From NCBI GenBank assembly GCA_024640345.1, contig JAHEFD010000006.1:30381-94380 (forward strand): a DNA stretch of 64,000 bases, given 5' to 3'. Below are positions 51,779 to 63,441 of the stretch, one piece after another (position 1 is the first letter of the stretch; each line of letters begins with the position of its first letter). A program made the position numbers and the translations under genes. Below the pieces are notes generated by a model. That model did not search any database, was not told the origin of the DNA, and saw nothing but the letters and a program-made list of their open reading frames with translations. This DNA comes from Woeseiaceae bacterium (GTDB lineage: Bacteria; Pseudomonadota; Gammaproteobacteria; Steroidobacterales; Woeseiaceae).

Positions 51779-54094
51779 ATGGCCAGAGCTCGACAGTCAC
51801 GAAACCAGCCGTCACGGCTATCCCAGAAACTCGTAGAAAACCTTCGAGAGAGTGCGCTGTGGGTCTTCATCGCGCTCGCATTGCTTTTGTTGGTGGCACT
51901 GCTGACCTATGACCAGGCAGATCCGGGCTTCACCCAGGCCGGCGGTGGCGGTGACATAAAAAACGGTATTGGTCGTTTCGGTGCGCTGACGGCGGATCTC
52001 CTGTTCAATCTTTTTGGACGACCCGCCTATCTGTTTGCCGCGATGGTGCTGTATTTCGGCTGGATGATATTTCGTGAGCAGCACACCAAAGAGGAATTCA
52101 CGCGGGCGGATTACGCATTCAGGCTGGGCGGATTCTTCGTAACACTCATCACCAGTTGCGCGCTCGCAACCCTGCATTTCTCGTCCGAGGGCTTCCGCGA
52201 GACGGCTGGCGGCATCGTTGGCCAGGTTTTTGGTGAGAGCCTCAGGGATATGATGAAATTACTGGGGGCAAGCGTCCTGCTGTTTTTTGTCTGGGTAGCA
52301 GCGATATCCGTCTTTCTTGGCATCTCCTGGCTGACAATCATGGATACCCTTGGCAAGTGGTGTCTTGCCGGATACGAAAAAGCCCGCGAGAAGTTCGGCG
52401 AACTTCGTGACCGCGCCGAGGGCCGGCGACAGCAGGCAGCGCGACAGGATGTCTTCGAAAAAGAGAGAAAACGCACTGCCGGCCGCACGCCTCCAAAGAT
52501 CGAGCCCACCATGGCGCCGCTCGAGACCAGTGTGCGTGCGGAAAAAGAGCGCCAGGTTCCCTTGTTCGAGCCACCATCTGCCGGCGAGTTGCCGCCGCTT
52601 TCGCTACTGGATGATCCTCCGCCCTTGAAGGGTGGCTATTCGGAAGAGTCGCTCGAGGCAATGTCCCGCCTCGTGGAACTCAAACTCCGGGATTTCGGTA
52701 TCGAAGTCGAGGTGGTATCGGTTTCGCCAGGTCCCATCATTACCCGCTTCGAGCTCGATCCGGCGCCGGGCGTCAAGGTCAGCCAGATCTCGAACCTGGC
52801 AAAGGACCTCGCCCGGTCCTTGTCTGTTGTCAGCGTTCGCGTTGTCGAAGTGATTCCCGGCAGGTCTTACATCGGCCTCGAAATCCCGAACGAAAATCGT
52901 GAGTTGGTCACGCTCGGCGAAATATTGAAGAGCAAGGCATACGATGAAATGGGTTCGCCGTTAACCCTGGCGCTTGGCAAGGACATTGGTGGCAAATCAG
53001 TCGTTGCAGACCTGTCACGGATGCCACATCTGTTAATCGCCGGTACGACAGGCTCCGGAAAGTCTGTTGCGATCAACGCAATGGTCTTGAGCCTGCTTTA
53101 CAAGGCGAAGCCGGAGCATGTCCGCCTGATCATGGTCGACCCGAAAATGCTCGAACTGTCAGTTTACGAGGGCATTCCGCATCTCCTGACGCCGGTTGTC
53201 ACTGACATGAAGGAAGCGGCTAATGCTCTGCGCTGGTGCGTTGCTGAAATGGACAGGCGTTATCGCCTGATGGCCGCATTAGGGGTGCGAAATATTGGCG
53301 GATATAACCGGAAGGTGAAGGACGCCATCGAGGCCGGCAAACCCATACCCGACCCAACCTGGAAGCCGCCAGAGCTGGATGATCCGGAGAAACCGGTCGA
53401 GCATCCGACCCTGACTCCGCTTCCATTCATCGTGGTTATCATCGATGAGCTGGCGGACATGATGATGATTGTCGGCAAGAAAGTGGAAGAGCTGATCGCA
53501 CGTCTTGCACAAAAAGCACGTGCATCCGGTATACACATGCTGCTGGCGACTCAAAGACCATCCGTTGATGTCATCACAGGATTGATCAAAGCCAACATAC
53601 CGACACGTATCGCCTTTCAGGTTTCGGCCAAGGTCGATTCGCGCACGATTCTCGATCAGATGGGCGCTGAGAACCTGCTCGGGCACGGAGATATGCTTTA
53701 TCTGCCTCCGGGCACATCTTTGCCAACACGCGTTCATGGAGCATTCGTGGCTGATCACGAGGTGCACGCCGTGGTTCGCAACCTGAAGAAATCCGGTGCG
53801 CCTCGTTATATAGATGAAATTGTCGAAGCGCCCTCGAGTCTAAGTCCTGGACTGACCGGCCTGGAAATGCCGGGCGATGATATCGATGCGGAGCAGGACC
53901 CGCTTTATGATCAGGCGGTGCAGGTGGTGATGGACACGAGAAAAGCATCTATTTCCGGTGTGCAGCGCAGGCTGAAAATCGGCTACAACCGGGCGGCGCG
54001 CATGGTGGAATCCATGGAGAACGCAGGCCTGGTCGGGCCGCTACAGCCCAATGGCGCACGCGAGATACTCGTTCCCGTGCCGACAAAGGAATAG
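51779..54094 (+). CDS. ftsK: DNA translocase FtsK
   Basis: FtsK pumps DNA at the septum and stimulates XerCD recombination at dif; its N-terminus takes part in division. The 771-residue protein has four transmembrane helices (about residues 25-190), a short Arg/Glu/Pro linker (about 200-290), the alpha domain, the motor with Walker A GTTGSGKS (about 421) and Walker [11 protein letters not shown], and the C-terminal winged-helix gamma domain ([23 protein letters not shown]) that reads KOPS. The linker is much shorter than that of E. coli. lolA follows by 3 bp. Confidence 0.96.
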   Translation: MARARQSRNQPSRLSQKLVENLRESALWVFIALALLLLVALLTYDQADPGFTQAGGGGDIKNGIGRFGALTADLLFNLFGRPAYLFAAMVLYFGWMIFREQHTKEEFTRADYAFRLGGFFVTLITSCALATLHFSSEGFRETAGGIVGQVFGESLRDMMKLLGASVLLFFVWVAAISVFLGISWLTIMDTLGKWCLAGYEKAREKFGELRDRAEGRRQQAARQDVFEKERKRTAGRTPPKIEPTMAPLETSVRAEKERQVPLFEPPSAGELPPLSLLDDPPPLKGGYSEESLEAMSRLVELKLRDFGIEVEVVSVSPGPIITRFELDPAPGVKVSQISNLAKDLARSLSVVSVRVVEVIPGRSYIGLEIPNENRELVTLGEILKSKAYDEMGSPLTLALGKDIGGKSVVADLSRMPHLLIAGTTGSGKSVAINAMVLSLLYKAKPEHVRLIMVDPKMLELSVYEGIPHLLTPVVTDMKEAANALRWCVAEMDRRYRLMAALGVRNIGGYNRKVKDAIEAGKPIPDPTWKPPELDDPEKPVEHPTLTPLPFIVVIIDELADMMMIVGKKVEELIARLAQKARASGIHMLLATQRPSVDVITGLIKANIPTRIAFQVSAKVDSRTILDQMGAENLLGHGDMLYLPPGTSLPTRVHGAFVADHEVHAVVRNLKKSGAPRYIDEIVEAPSSLSPGLTGLEMPGDDIDAEQDPLYDQAVQVVMDTRKASISGVQRRLKIGYNRAARMVESMENAGLVGPLQPNGAREILVPVPTKE

Positions 54095-54097
54095 CGC

Positions 54098-54769
54098 TTG
54101 AGAATTTTACTGACATTGATTCCGGCGATCGCACTGCTTGTCGGCAGCGCCTTTGCCCAGGATGAGCCGGTCCTCGACCAGGACTCAGACGGGCGACAGT
54201 TGCTCGAGGATTTTTTGAGCAATGTGACGACTTTGTCGGCTCGATTCGAACAGCAGCTGATCGATGCTGACGACGCGGTAATAGAGACATCTTCCGGAAC
54301 ACTTGACCTGCGCCGGCCCGGGCAGTTTCGCTGGTCGTATTTCGACCCCTACCAGCAGGTGCTCGTTGCCGACGGTCTTAATATCTGGAGCTACGATATC
54401 GACCTCGAACAAGTCACCGTCAAAGCCCAGGATGAAGCGCTGGGCAGCACACCGGCCATTCTGCTCGGGGGATCGAGCGATGTCCTGGAAGATTTTGACT
54501 ATATAGGCAGCTTGAACGATCGTGGCACGGTCTGGGTCAGGCTAAGGCCGCGCGACACCGATAACGGCTTTAACAAGGTTGAGCTCGGATTTACGGATGG
54601 CAACCTGTCGCGAATGTTGTTTGTCGATAACCTGGAGCAAACAACTATCGTCGCGTTGTTCGATGTCGAGATCAATGAACCCGTGGATGATGCGACTTTC
54701 GCCTTTACGCCGCCGGCCGGAGTCGATGTCGTCGGGGAGCCGTTAGCGGTACCAGCCGCGGAACGTTGA
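54098..54769 (+). CDS. lolA: Outer-membrane lipoprotein carrier protein LolA
   Basis: LolA takes lipoproteins from LolCDE through the periplasm to LolB. The 223-residue protein has a signal peptide (RILLTLIPAIALLVGSAFA), then LSARFEQQLIDADDAVIETSSGTLDLRRPGQFRWSY and YDIDLEQVTVKAQDEA, the family core. The start is TTG at 54098, the only start that keeps the signal peptide. It completes the Lol route that begins with LolCDE at 5-8 kb. The VanZ-like gene begins right after its stop. Confidence 0.95.
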   Translation: MRILLTLIPAIALLVGSAFAQDEPVLDQDSDGRQLLEDFLSNVTTLSARFEQQLIDADDAVIETSSGTLDLRRPGQFRWSYFDPYQQVLVADGLNIWSYDIDLEQVTVKAQDEALGSTPAILLGGSSDVLEDFDYIGSLNDRGTVWVRLRPRDTDNGFNKVELGFTDGNLSRMLFVDNLEQTTIVALFDVEINEPVDDATFAFTPPAGVDVVGEPLAVPAAER

Positions 54770-55166
54770 ATGCTGCCGCTTAGTTATCCAAAACGCTGGC
54801 GCCTTGCCAGCGTCGTACTGATGGCGGTCGTACTGGGCTTCGCTCTACTGCCGGAAATATGGTCCTGGGGCGATCAGTTTGTACCGGGCTTTGAACTGGC
54901 GGATAAATGGATGCACGGCCTGACATTCGCGGGCCTCGCAATCTGGTACTCCGGTCAGTATGCGCGACACGCCTATTGGCGGCTTGCGGCAGGTTTATTT
55001 ATTTTTGGTGCATTCATCGAGGTGTGTCAGTCGGTGACTACGTATCGAACAGCAGAAATAGCCGACCTCGTTGCCGATGTTGTCGGCATTGGCGCAGGAA
55101 TCCTGATCGCGGTGACCATTGCCGGGGGTTGGAGTTTGAAATTCGAAAACTGGTTGCAGAGTCGCG

Positions 55167-55174
<8 letters not shown>
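54770..55174 (+). CDS. VanZ-like membrane protein
   Basis: The 134-residue protein has four hydrophobic segments: ASVVLMAVVLGFALLP, MHGLTFAGLAIWYSG, LAAGLFIFGAFIEVCQSV and VVGIGAGILIAVTI. ADKWMHGLTFAGLA and GAFIEVCQ.. fit the VanZ-like family, whose general role is unknown. It lies between lolA (no gap) and rarA (8-bp overlap), so it is translated as part of that unit. Confidence 0.8.
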
Positions 55175-57798
<2,624 letters not shown>

Positions 57799-57817
57799 CA
57801 CAAATGCTCTCACATGA

Positions 57818-57848
57818 AAAAGGCCGGCAATTGCCGGCCTTTTTGTTT
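57818..57848. terminator. Bidirectional intrinsic terminator between serS and the BI-1 gene
   Basis: AAAGGCCGGC (57819-57828) and its complement GCCGGCCTTT (57833-57842) flank AATT, with T-runs on both strands (TTTTTGTTT on plus, TTTTTCAT on minus). It lies 20 bp after serS and 15 bp after the stop of the convergent BI-1 gene. Confidence 0.92.
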
Positions 57849-57862
57849 ACGGGTGGTTCTGC

Positions 57863-58555
57863 CTAATTGCGTGAGGCCATCAGCAAACGCAAAATGTACA
57901 GGAACATGATGGCGATCGAGGCAAACAGAGCCATCGACGCGGCCACGTACCTGTCCTTCGGATAATGATGCATGATGTTCGACGTGTCATAGAGGATGGC
58001 CGCACCTGCGAAGCCAATCATCGCGACAGAGAACCAGGTGCCGAGCTGGAAACCGAAAATTATGCTGCCCACGATTGCGACGATCGCAAGCATGCCGGTC
58101 CAGACCAGCATTCCCCGAAGGAACGAGAAATCCTTTCGCGTAATCATAGCGGTGGCAATCAGTCCGATACTTGCAAGTACCGTTATTCCAGCTGCCGAGT
58201 CAATTACGCCGGGAGCATATATCGTTGCCATCAGCAGTAGCGGTGAAAAGACCGCAGCGTAGACAAAGATGAAAACGGCAAATACCGCATACTGCAACTG
58301 TATTGACTGAAGTCTGTGAGCGAGATGTGCTCCGCCCCAGCCGACGAGAACAAAGGCGCCGAACATCAACAATGGACTTTCGCTGGAGACGACTGCAATT
58401 TTCTCTGCAATGCCGTTCTGGATCAGGTAAGCCTCAATGGCGGCAAATGCCAGGATGGCACCGACGACATGGGCATAAACCTTCCAGATAAAGTTAGAGC
58501 GGTCCTCTACGGACGCCTCTGAAACTGGCGCCAGATAGTTGACGTGTTGATTCAT
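57863..58555 (-). CDS. Bax inhibitor-1 / YccA-family membrane protein
   Basis: The 230-residue protein has about seven transmembrane helices and the family elements FIWKVYAHVVGAILAFAA, GFAGAAILYDTSNIMHHYPKDRYVAASMALFASIAIMFLYILRLL, with the conserved aspartates near the C-terminus. BI-1/TMBIM proteins are pH-sensitive calcium leak channels in some bacteria, and E. coli YccA modulates the FtsH protease; which applies here is unknown. GAGGAG lies about 9 nt before the ATG. A shared terminator follows it. Confidence 0.9.
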   Translation of the reverse strand: MNQHVNYLAPVSEASVEDRSNFIWKVYAHVVGAILAFAAIEAYLIQNGIAEKIAVVSSESPLLMFGAFVLVGWGGAHLAHRLQSIQLQYAVFAVFIFVYAAVFSPLLLMATIYAPGVIDSAAGITVLASIGLIATAMITRKDFSFLRGMLVWTGMLAIVAIVGSIIFGFQLGTWFSVAMIGFAGAAILYDTSNIMHHYPKDRYVAASMALFASIAIMFLYILRLLMASRN

Positions 58556-58734
58556 TCTGCATACTCCTCAGTACGGGTGATGGATCGAAGTCTACCATTT
58601 ATGACCGAGATACCACCGTTCAGGTTCCTCGAATCAGCGGTCTTCGGCAAACAGATGTCGGGCCGGAATTGCCGGGTTCAAGGGGGCGGGCGCCCTGGCG
58701 GGTTGCTGCCAGGGCTGTCCGAACGACAGCGGAA

Positions 58735-59763
58735 CTACTTCCTGACGTATTTCTTGACCGCACGCGGCCCGACTTCAGCCCCATAAATATTGCCGTTTGC
58801 ATCGACCGCGACGCCTTCAGCGGCGCTGGTTCCGGAGTTATCCGGATCGGGTTCCGGATCTGGAATAAAGGCGGTGACAAACCCGTCTTTTGCGCTGCCA
58901 ATGCGAATACCGCGTTTCCAGCCGGCGTTTCGGCGTGCGTTGGATTCGGAATCGGCTGAATACAGGATGTCGTTCTTGTCGATGAATAGCCCGCTCGGTC
59001 GGCCAAACTGGGTCCACGTAGCCAGGTGTTCACCTTCCTGCGTGAAGATCTGCAGGCGACTGTTACCGCGATCGCCGACAAACAAGCGGCCCTGCGAGTC
59101 CATTGCCAGCGCATGCGGGTCGCGGAACTGGCCGTGATCACCGCCGGTCGAGCCCCACTGCAACAGGAAGTTGCCATCTTTGTCGAACTTCATGACACGG
59201 TTGTTCCCGTCGGCATCATGGCCATCTACAACGAAAATGGAGCCGTCCGGCGCGACGAGCATGTCCGAGGGCTTGGCGAAAACGTCGGTACCGTCACCGG
59301 AAACGCCTTCTTTGCCGAGCCGCATCAGTAATTCCCCGTCAGGGCTGAATTTCATGATCGTGTGACCGATGCCCTCGGGTACCGGTGCGTAGCCCACGGC
59401 ATCCGCAATCCAGACATTATCGTCGGCATCGACATACATGCCGTGTGGCCAGGTGATCATGCCGGCACCGAAGCTTTTTACGAGGTTTCCGTCTTCGTCG
59501 AACAGGAGGACCGGGTCAACGTCGCTACCGACGCAGAGATTGGCACCGCATCTTTCTGCGACCCAGATGTGCTTGCCATCGTTGGCGGGATAAATCGCGC
59601 TGGTCGCACCCCAGGAACGACCGTCAGGGAGCTCAGCCCACCCTTCGATCGTTTTATAGGGATTCGGCGCGCTGTTTTGTGCGACAGCTATTCCGCTGAT
59701 GGACAGCACGGCCAAAATTATTGCGCTGATTGCGCCTGTTCTGTGTTCTGCGGTCATTCTCAT
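58735..59763 (-). CDS. Secreted NHL-repeat beta-propeller protein
   Basis: The 342-residue protein has a signal peptide (AISAIILAVLSISGIAVAQ) and about six NHL-type blades, for example WPHGMYVDADDNVWIADA, KPSDMLVAPDGSIFVVDGHDADGNNRVMKFDKDGNFL, DPHALAMDSQGRLFVGDRGNSRLQIF and AEGVAVDANGNIYGAEV. The fold resembles peptidyl-alpha-hydroxyglycine amidating lyase propellers, but a lyase role is not shown. It should be periplasmic or exported. It lies 24 bp downstream of another secreted enzyme (FAH family), so the two are probably cotranscribed. Confidence 0.85.
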   Translation of the reverse strand: MRMTAEHRTGAISAIILAVLSISGIAVAQNSAPNPYKTIEGWAELPDGRSWGATSAIYPANDGKHIWVAERCGANLCVGSDVDPVLLFDEDGNLVKSFGAGMITWPHGMYVDADDNVWIADAVGYAPVPEGIGHTIMKFSPDGELLMRLGKEGVSGDGTDVFAKPSDMLVAPDGSIFVVDGHDADGNNRVMKFDKDGNFLLQWGSTGGDHGQFRDPHALAMDSQGRLFVGDRGNSRLQIFTQEGEHLATWTQFGRPSGLFIDKNDILYSADSESNARRNAGWKRGIRIGSAKDGFVTAFIPDPEPDPDNSGTSAAEGVAVDANGNIYGAEVGPRAVKKYVRK

Positions 59764-59787
59764 TTCCCCCTTAAGCGACGAGCGGTC

Positions 59788-60645
59788 CTATTGCCTGGAC
59801 GAAACAATTCGGTTTCGCAAAACGCCGATGCCTTCAACCTCGATTTCTACTTCGTCGCCGGGTTTCATTGCGCTTGTGGCTCCAGGCGTACCGGTGAAGA
59901 TAATGTCTCCCGGAAAAAGCGTTACATACTGGCTGACGTAACTCAATATCGCATGGATGTTGTGGATTTGGTCTATCGAGCTCTGATCCTGCATCGTTTT
60001 GCCATTGAGACGCGTTTGTACGCGCAGGTCCAGGTAGTTCAACCCGGTGACGACAGCCGGACCCAGGGGGCCGAACTTGTCGGTACCTTTTGCCCGGAAC
60101 CACTGCAGGTCGTTTGCCTGCCAGGAACGTTCACTAATATCGTTGCCGGCAGTCACGCCGAAAATATAGTCGCCTGCGTCATTGACGGAAACCTTGCTTG
60201 CCGTCTTGCCAATTACGACAACGAGTTCACCCTCAAAATGCAGGTCAGTCGCATCGACTGGATAGGGCACGTCGGTATCCGGTCCCGTGATGGTCGTCGG
60301 CAGTTTCAGGAAAAGCGGCGGATATTCCGGAATTGGCCGGTTTTCCTCGTGCGTCATTTCTTCGCGATGACTGATGTAGTTGTACCCGACTGCGATGACC
60401 TTCGATGGCTCGGCCGGCGCCAGCAGCGTAACGTCGGCGGAAGCAACGCTCTCACCTGTAGCTTTGCCGTTCATCCACGGAGGTCCGTCGAGCGTCTGAA
60501 TCCGCTCGCCCAGGTCAATACCATAGTGAACCTGATCATCGTGCGAGTAACGCACGTACCTGGTGATATCAGAAGCCATTGCTGTTGTTCCGTAAAGTGC
60601 GATCAATGTTAGTGCCAATCGGGTGGCAGCTGTACCTGTTTTCAT
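59788..60645 (-). CDS. Fumarylacetoacetate hydrolase-family protein with signal peptide
   Basis: From ATG 60645 the 285-residue protein has an N-terminal signal peptide (TRLALTLIALYGTTAMAS) before the FAH fold. The fold shows VIAVGYNYISHREE, PPLFLKLPTTITGP, the metal motif HFEGELVVVIGK (two Glu) and GVTAGNDISERSWQ (Asp), then VTGLNYLDLRVQTRLNGKTMQD and PGDIIFTGTPGATSAMKPGD. FAH enzymes cleave C-C bonds of keto acids in the cytoplasm; secretion is unusual. The substrate is unknown. An upstream codon at 60744 would bury the signal, so it is rejected. Confidence 0.88.
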   Translation of the reverse strand: MKTGTAATRLALTLIALYGTTAMASDITRYVRYSHDDQVHYGIDLGERIQTLDGPPWMNGKATGESVASADVTLLAPAEPSKVIAVGYNYISHREEMTHEENRPIPEYPPLFLKLPTTITGPDTDVPYPVDATDLHFEGELVVVIGKTASKVSVNDAGDYIFGVTAGNDISERSWQANDLQWFRAKGTDKFGPLGPAVVTGLNYLDLRVQTRLNGKTMQDQSSIDQIHNIHAILSYVSQYVTLFPGDIIFTGTPGATSAMKPGDEVEIEVEGIGVLRNRIVSSRQ

Positions 60646-60849
60646 TGGATTTCCCCCGAAGACCCGCGCCGGCGCTCTGCAGAACCGAACCGCAGTCGCC
60701 AATATTTTGCAGCAGAGTCTCCGTTCCCGGGCTGTCGAATGCAAGTCAACTTTCCTCGGAAACCTTTACTCTTAAGACGTCGAATCGTCGGTCGTTGTAA
60801 TCATTGACGAAAACTTGCATCGTTGGCCAGTGCTGGAATCCGGGCGGAA

Positions 60850-62256
60850 ATGATGGAAGAAATGAACTGGGGCCTGTGGTCGCTGATGCCCTTGGCAGTG
60901 ACACTGGTGCTGGCGTTTGTCACTCGATCCGCCCTGATTGCGATGCTCGCCGGGACGTTTGTCGGAACGCTCATGATGGGAACCGCCCCAGGTGCCGGAC
61001 TGAATGCAATATTCCAGTCGTCACTCGGTAATGGTGACTTTATCTGGATTTGTGAAATTGTCGTTCTGATCGGCATCCTGTTTGAGCTTTTCAAGCATGC
61101 AGGGGTACTGGGTAAGCTGGCACGACGTTTTACCGGTAACGCCGGCAACCGCCGCGGTGTCGCGCTTACCGCCTGGGGCATGGGCTTTGTCATTGTCGAT
61201 GACTATTTCAGCCCCTTGCTGACGGGCGCGGTCATTCGCCCGATGTCGGATCGCGTCGGGATTCCACGCGAAAAGCTGGCTTTCATCCTTGATTCGACGA
61301 CGGCCTCCGTTTGTATCCTGGTGCCGTTTACGGCGTGGGGTGCTTACGTTGCCAGCCTGGTCGCCGCACAGGGGGCTCCCGTCGGGTCCGTGGAAGAGGG
61401 GCTCGGCATTTTTATCGGCGCGATCAAATACAACTTCTATCCAATTTTGATGCTGCTTTTTACGCTGCTGATTTGCGCCGGGGTCATTCCGGATTTCGGC
61501 CCGATGCGAAAAGCGGAGCGGCGGGCGGCAGAGACAGGTGCGCTGATTCGTGCAGGAGCAAAGCCGCTGGTCACGAACGACGATGAGGATGTCTTTGTCG
61601 AAGCCGAAGGGCAAAGCCCGTCCCTGTTACTGGAGCTGTTGACACCGATCCTGTTGTTAATAGCAGTTGGTACGTGGTCGTTATTCGCGACGGGCTCCGT
61701 GAAGATTGTCGAGGCTTTCATGCTCGCCAATGTCTGGTTGTTCGGCGTTCTCGGCTTTAAGGGCAGGTTCCAGGGGATCGTTGAAATCAGTGACGTGATT
61801 GTCGCCGGTACCAGGAGCGTGATGGCGGCGTTGTTGATAATTGCGCTTGCCTATTCCTTGAATGCGGTTACCACGGAGCTTGGCGCGGGGCAATTCATTA
61901 TCGATCAATTCACATCAGATTTGTCTCCTAACTCGCTGGTTGTAATAACATTTTTATTAACTGCTGCAATCTCTTTTTCGACCGGCACCTCCTGGGGCGC
62001 CTACGCGATGATGATGCCGGTGGCGTTGCCGGTGACTTTCGAACTGACGGGCGGAGAAATAACGCCGCTTGTCTACCAGGCCGTGGCTGCGATTGCCGGC
62101 GGAGGTATATTCGGTGATCACGCGTCGCCGGTCTCGGACACGACGGTTCTATCGTCCGTTGGTGCCGGCAGCGACCATATCGATCACGTGGTCACGCAGT
62201 TGCCCTACGCCCTGTTGATAGCGGCGATCACCGCGGGCCTGTACGCATGGACCTGA
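60850..62256 (+). CDS. NhaC-family Na+/H+ antiporter-like transporter
   Basis: The 468-residue protein has about eleven transmembrane helices. WGMGFVIVDDYFSPLLTGAVIRPMSD, STTASVCILVPFTAWGAYV, FSTGTSWGAYAMMMPVALPV and GGGIFGDHASPVSDTTVLSSVGAGSDHIDHVVTQLPYA are typical of the NhaC family, which includes sodium/proton antiporters and malate/lactate exchangers. The start is uncertain: ATG 60850 is used, with ATG 60853 or 60862 as alternatives. The stop lies inside the following C-S lyase gene (10-bp overlap), so the two are translated together and the transported solute may be linked to that enzyme. Confidence 0.85.
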   Translation: MMEEMNWGLWSLMPLAVTLVLAFVTRSALIAMLAGTFVGTLMMGTAPGAGLNAIFQSSLGNGDFIWICEIVVLIGILFELFKHAGVLGKLARRFTGNAGNRRGVALTAWGMGFVIVDDYFSPLLTGAVIRPMSDRVGIPREKLAFILDSTTASVCILVPFTAWGAYVASLVAAQGAPVGSVEEGLGIFIGAIKYNFYPILMLLFTLLICAGVIPDFGPMRKAERRAAETGALIRAGAKPLVTNDDEDVFVEAEGQSPSLLLELLTPILLLIAVGTWSLFATGSVKIVEAFMLANVWLFGVLGFKGRFQGIVEISDVIVAGTRSVMAALLIIALAYSLNAVTTELGAGQFIIDQFTSDLSPNSLVVITFLLTAAISFSTGTSWGAYAMMMPVALPVTFELTGGEITPLVYQAVAAIAGGGIFGDHASPVSDTTVLSSVGAGSDHIDHVVTQLPYALLIAAITAGLYAWT

Positions 62257-63413
62257 CGTTCGATTTTGATGCGGCAATCAGCCGTCGTAACACGGATTCC
62301 TACAAGTGGGATGGCAACGAGCAGCTGTTTGGCCGTGCCGACCTGTTGCCGTTCTGGGTCGCTGACATGGATTTCGCGACTCCGCAGCCTATTCTGGACG
62401 CCATCAGGAATCGCGTGGATCACCCGGTGCTGGGATACGGGTTTCGATCGGATACGTATTTCTCGGTAATTCAAAGCTGGCTCAGCGATCGACACGACTG
62501 GGCGGTTCCTCGCGAGTGGCTGATGTTTTGCCCGCCGGGTTCAATCGTCGGCATACAGGGGATCGTTGAAGTGTTGAGCAAGGCTGGCGATTCGATCATC
62601 GCGCCGACGCCTACGTACGGCCCGCTGATGGACATCGTCGCGCAGAACGGGCGGCACCTTATCCGGAATCCGCTGCGGGAGGTTGATGGCCGGTTCGAGC
62701 TGAACGTCGGCGATCTCGAACGCAGGCTCCGGCCAGATACGCGGCTGCTTATGCTGTGCAGCCCCAACAACCCGGTTGGGCGGGTGTTTACTGAGGATGA
62801 GCTGCAGTCGCTAGCGGATATCGCAGATGAACATGATCTCGTTGTGGTATCGGACGAAGTCCACAGTGACCTGGTCATGCCGGGTCATCGTCACGTGCCG
62901 TTTGGAGTGATTGGCGGCAATCGTTCGGTTACCGTGATTTCTCCGAACAAGACGTTCAATACCGCGGGAATTCCGCAAGCAACACTCGTTATTCCTGACG
63001 AGAAAATTCGGCGAAGACTTCAAAGTTTTCTTGATCGAATGCAACTGAATCACGACAGCACATTTGGTGCGCTGGGGATGATTGCCGCGTACAGGGAGTG
63101 CAGGCCCTGGCTGGAAAAGCTTATAGCCTACATCCATTCAAATCATCGCCTCGTCGAGGATTATTTCAAGCACAATGATTGCGGTGTCCGGAAGGCGCCG
63201 GCCGAAGCAACCTACCTGGCGTGGCTCGACTTTCGGCGGACAGGGCTGGAGCAGGACGAGATCATGGATCGGCTTGTCAACGTTGGTGGCGTTGGGCTAT
63301 ACAGTGGCATCGACTTCGGTGAGGAGGGCCGGGGATTCTTTCGCATGAACCTTGCCTGTCCGAAGGCTTTGTTGTCGAAGGGGCTTGAACGGATCTCAAA
63401 AGCGCTAGAATAA
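62247..63413 (+). CDS. patB: PatB/MalY-type PLP-dependent C-S lyase
   Basis: The 388-residue enzyme is a fold type I aminotransferase-like protein of the MalY/PatB group, which splits cystathionine or cysteine conjugates to thiol, pyruvate and ammonia. It opens with the group motif LPFWVADMDFATPQPILDA, has CSPNNPVGRVFTEDEL, VVSDEVHSDLVMPGHRHVPF, and the PLP lysine in VISPNKTFNTAG (about residue 235). The last ten bases of the NhaC gene overlap its start. The symbol follows the family; malY would be equally fair. Confidence 0.88.
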   Translation: MDLTFDFDAAISRRNTDSYKWDGNEQLFGRADLLPFWVADMDFATPQPILDAIRNRVDHPVLGYGFRSDTYFSVIQSWLSDRHDWAVPREWLMFCPPGSIVGIQGIVEVLSKAGDSIIAPTPTYGPLMDIVAQNGRHLIRNPLREVDGRFELNVGDLERRLRPDTRLLMLCSPNNPVGRVFTEDELQSLADIADEHDLVVVSDEVHSDLVMPGHRHVPFGVIGGNRSVTVISPNKTFNTAGIPQATLVIPDEKIRRRLQSFLDRMQLNHDSTFGALGMIAAYRECRPWLEKLIAYIHSNHRLVEDYFKHNDCGVRKAPAEATYLAWLDFRRTGLEQDEIMDRLVNVGGVGLYSGIDFGEEGRGFFRMNLACPKALLSKGLERISKALE

Positions 63414-63441
63414 AAATACCTCCACCGTCCAGGAGAAAAAA

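Noticed and set aside
58692..58715. Hairpin (8-bp stem) downstream of the NHL gene as an intrinsic terminator
   Set aside because: The stem GCCCTGGC/GCCAGGGC is perfect but has no T-run on the minus strand, so it does not meet the standard for a rho-independent terminator.
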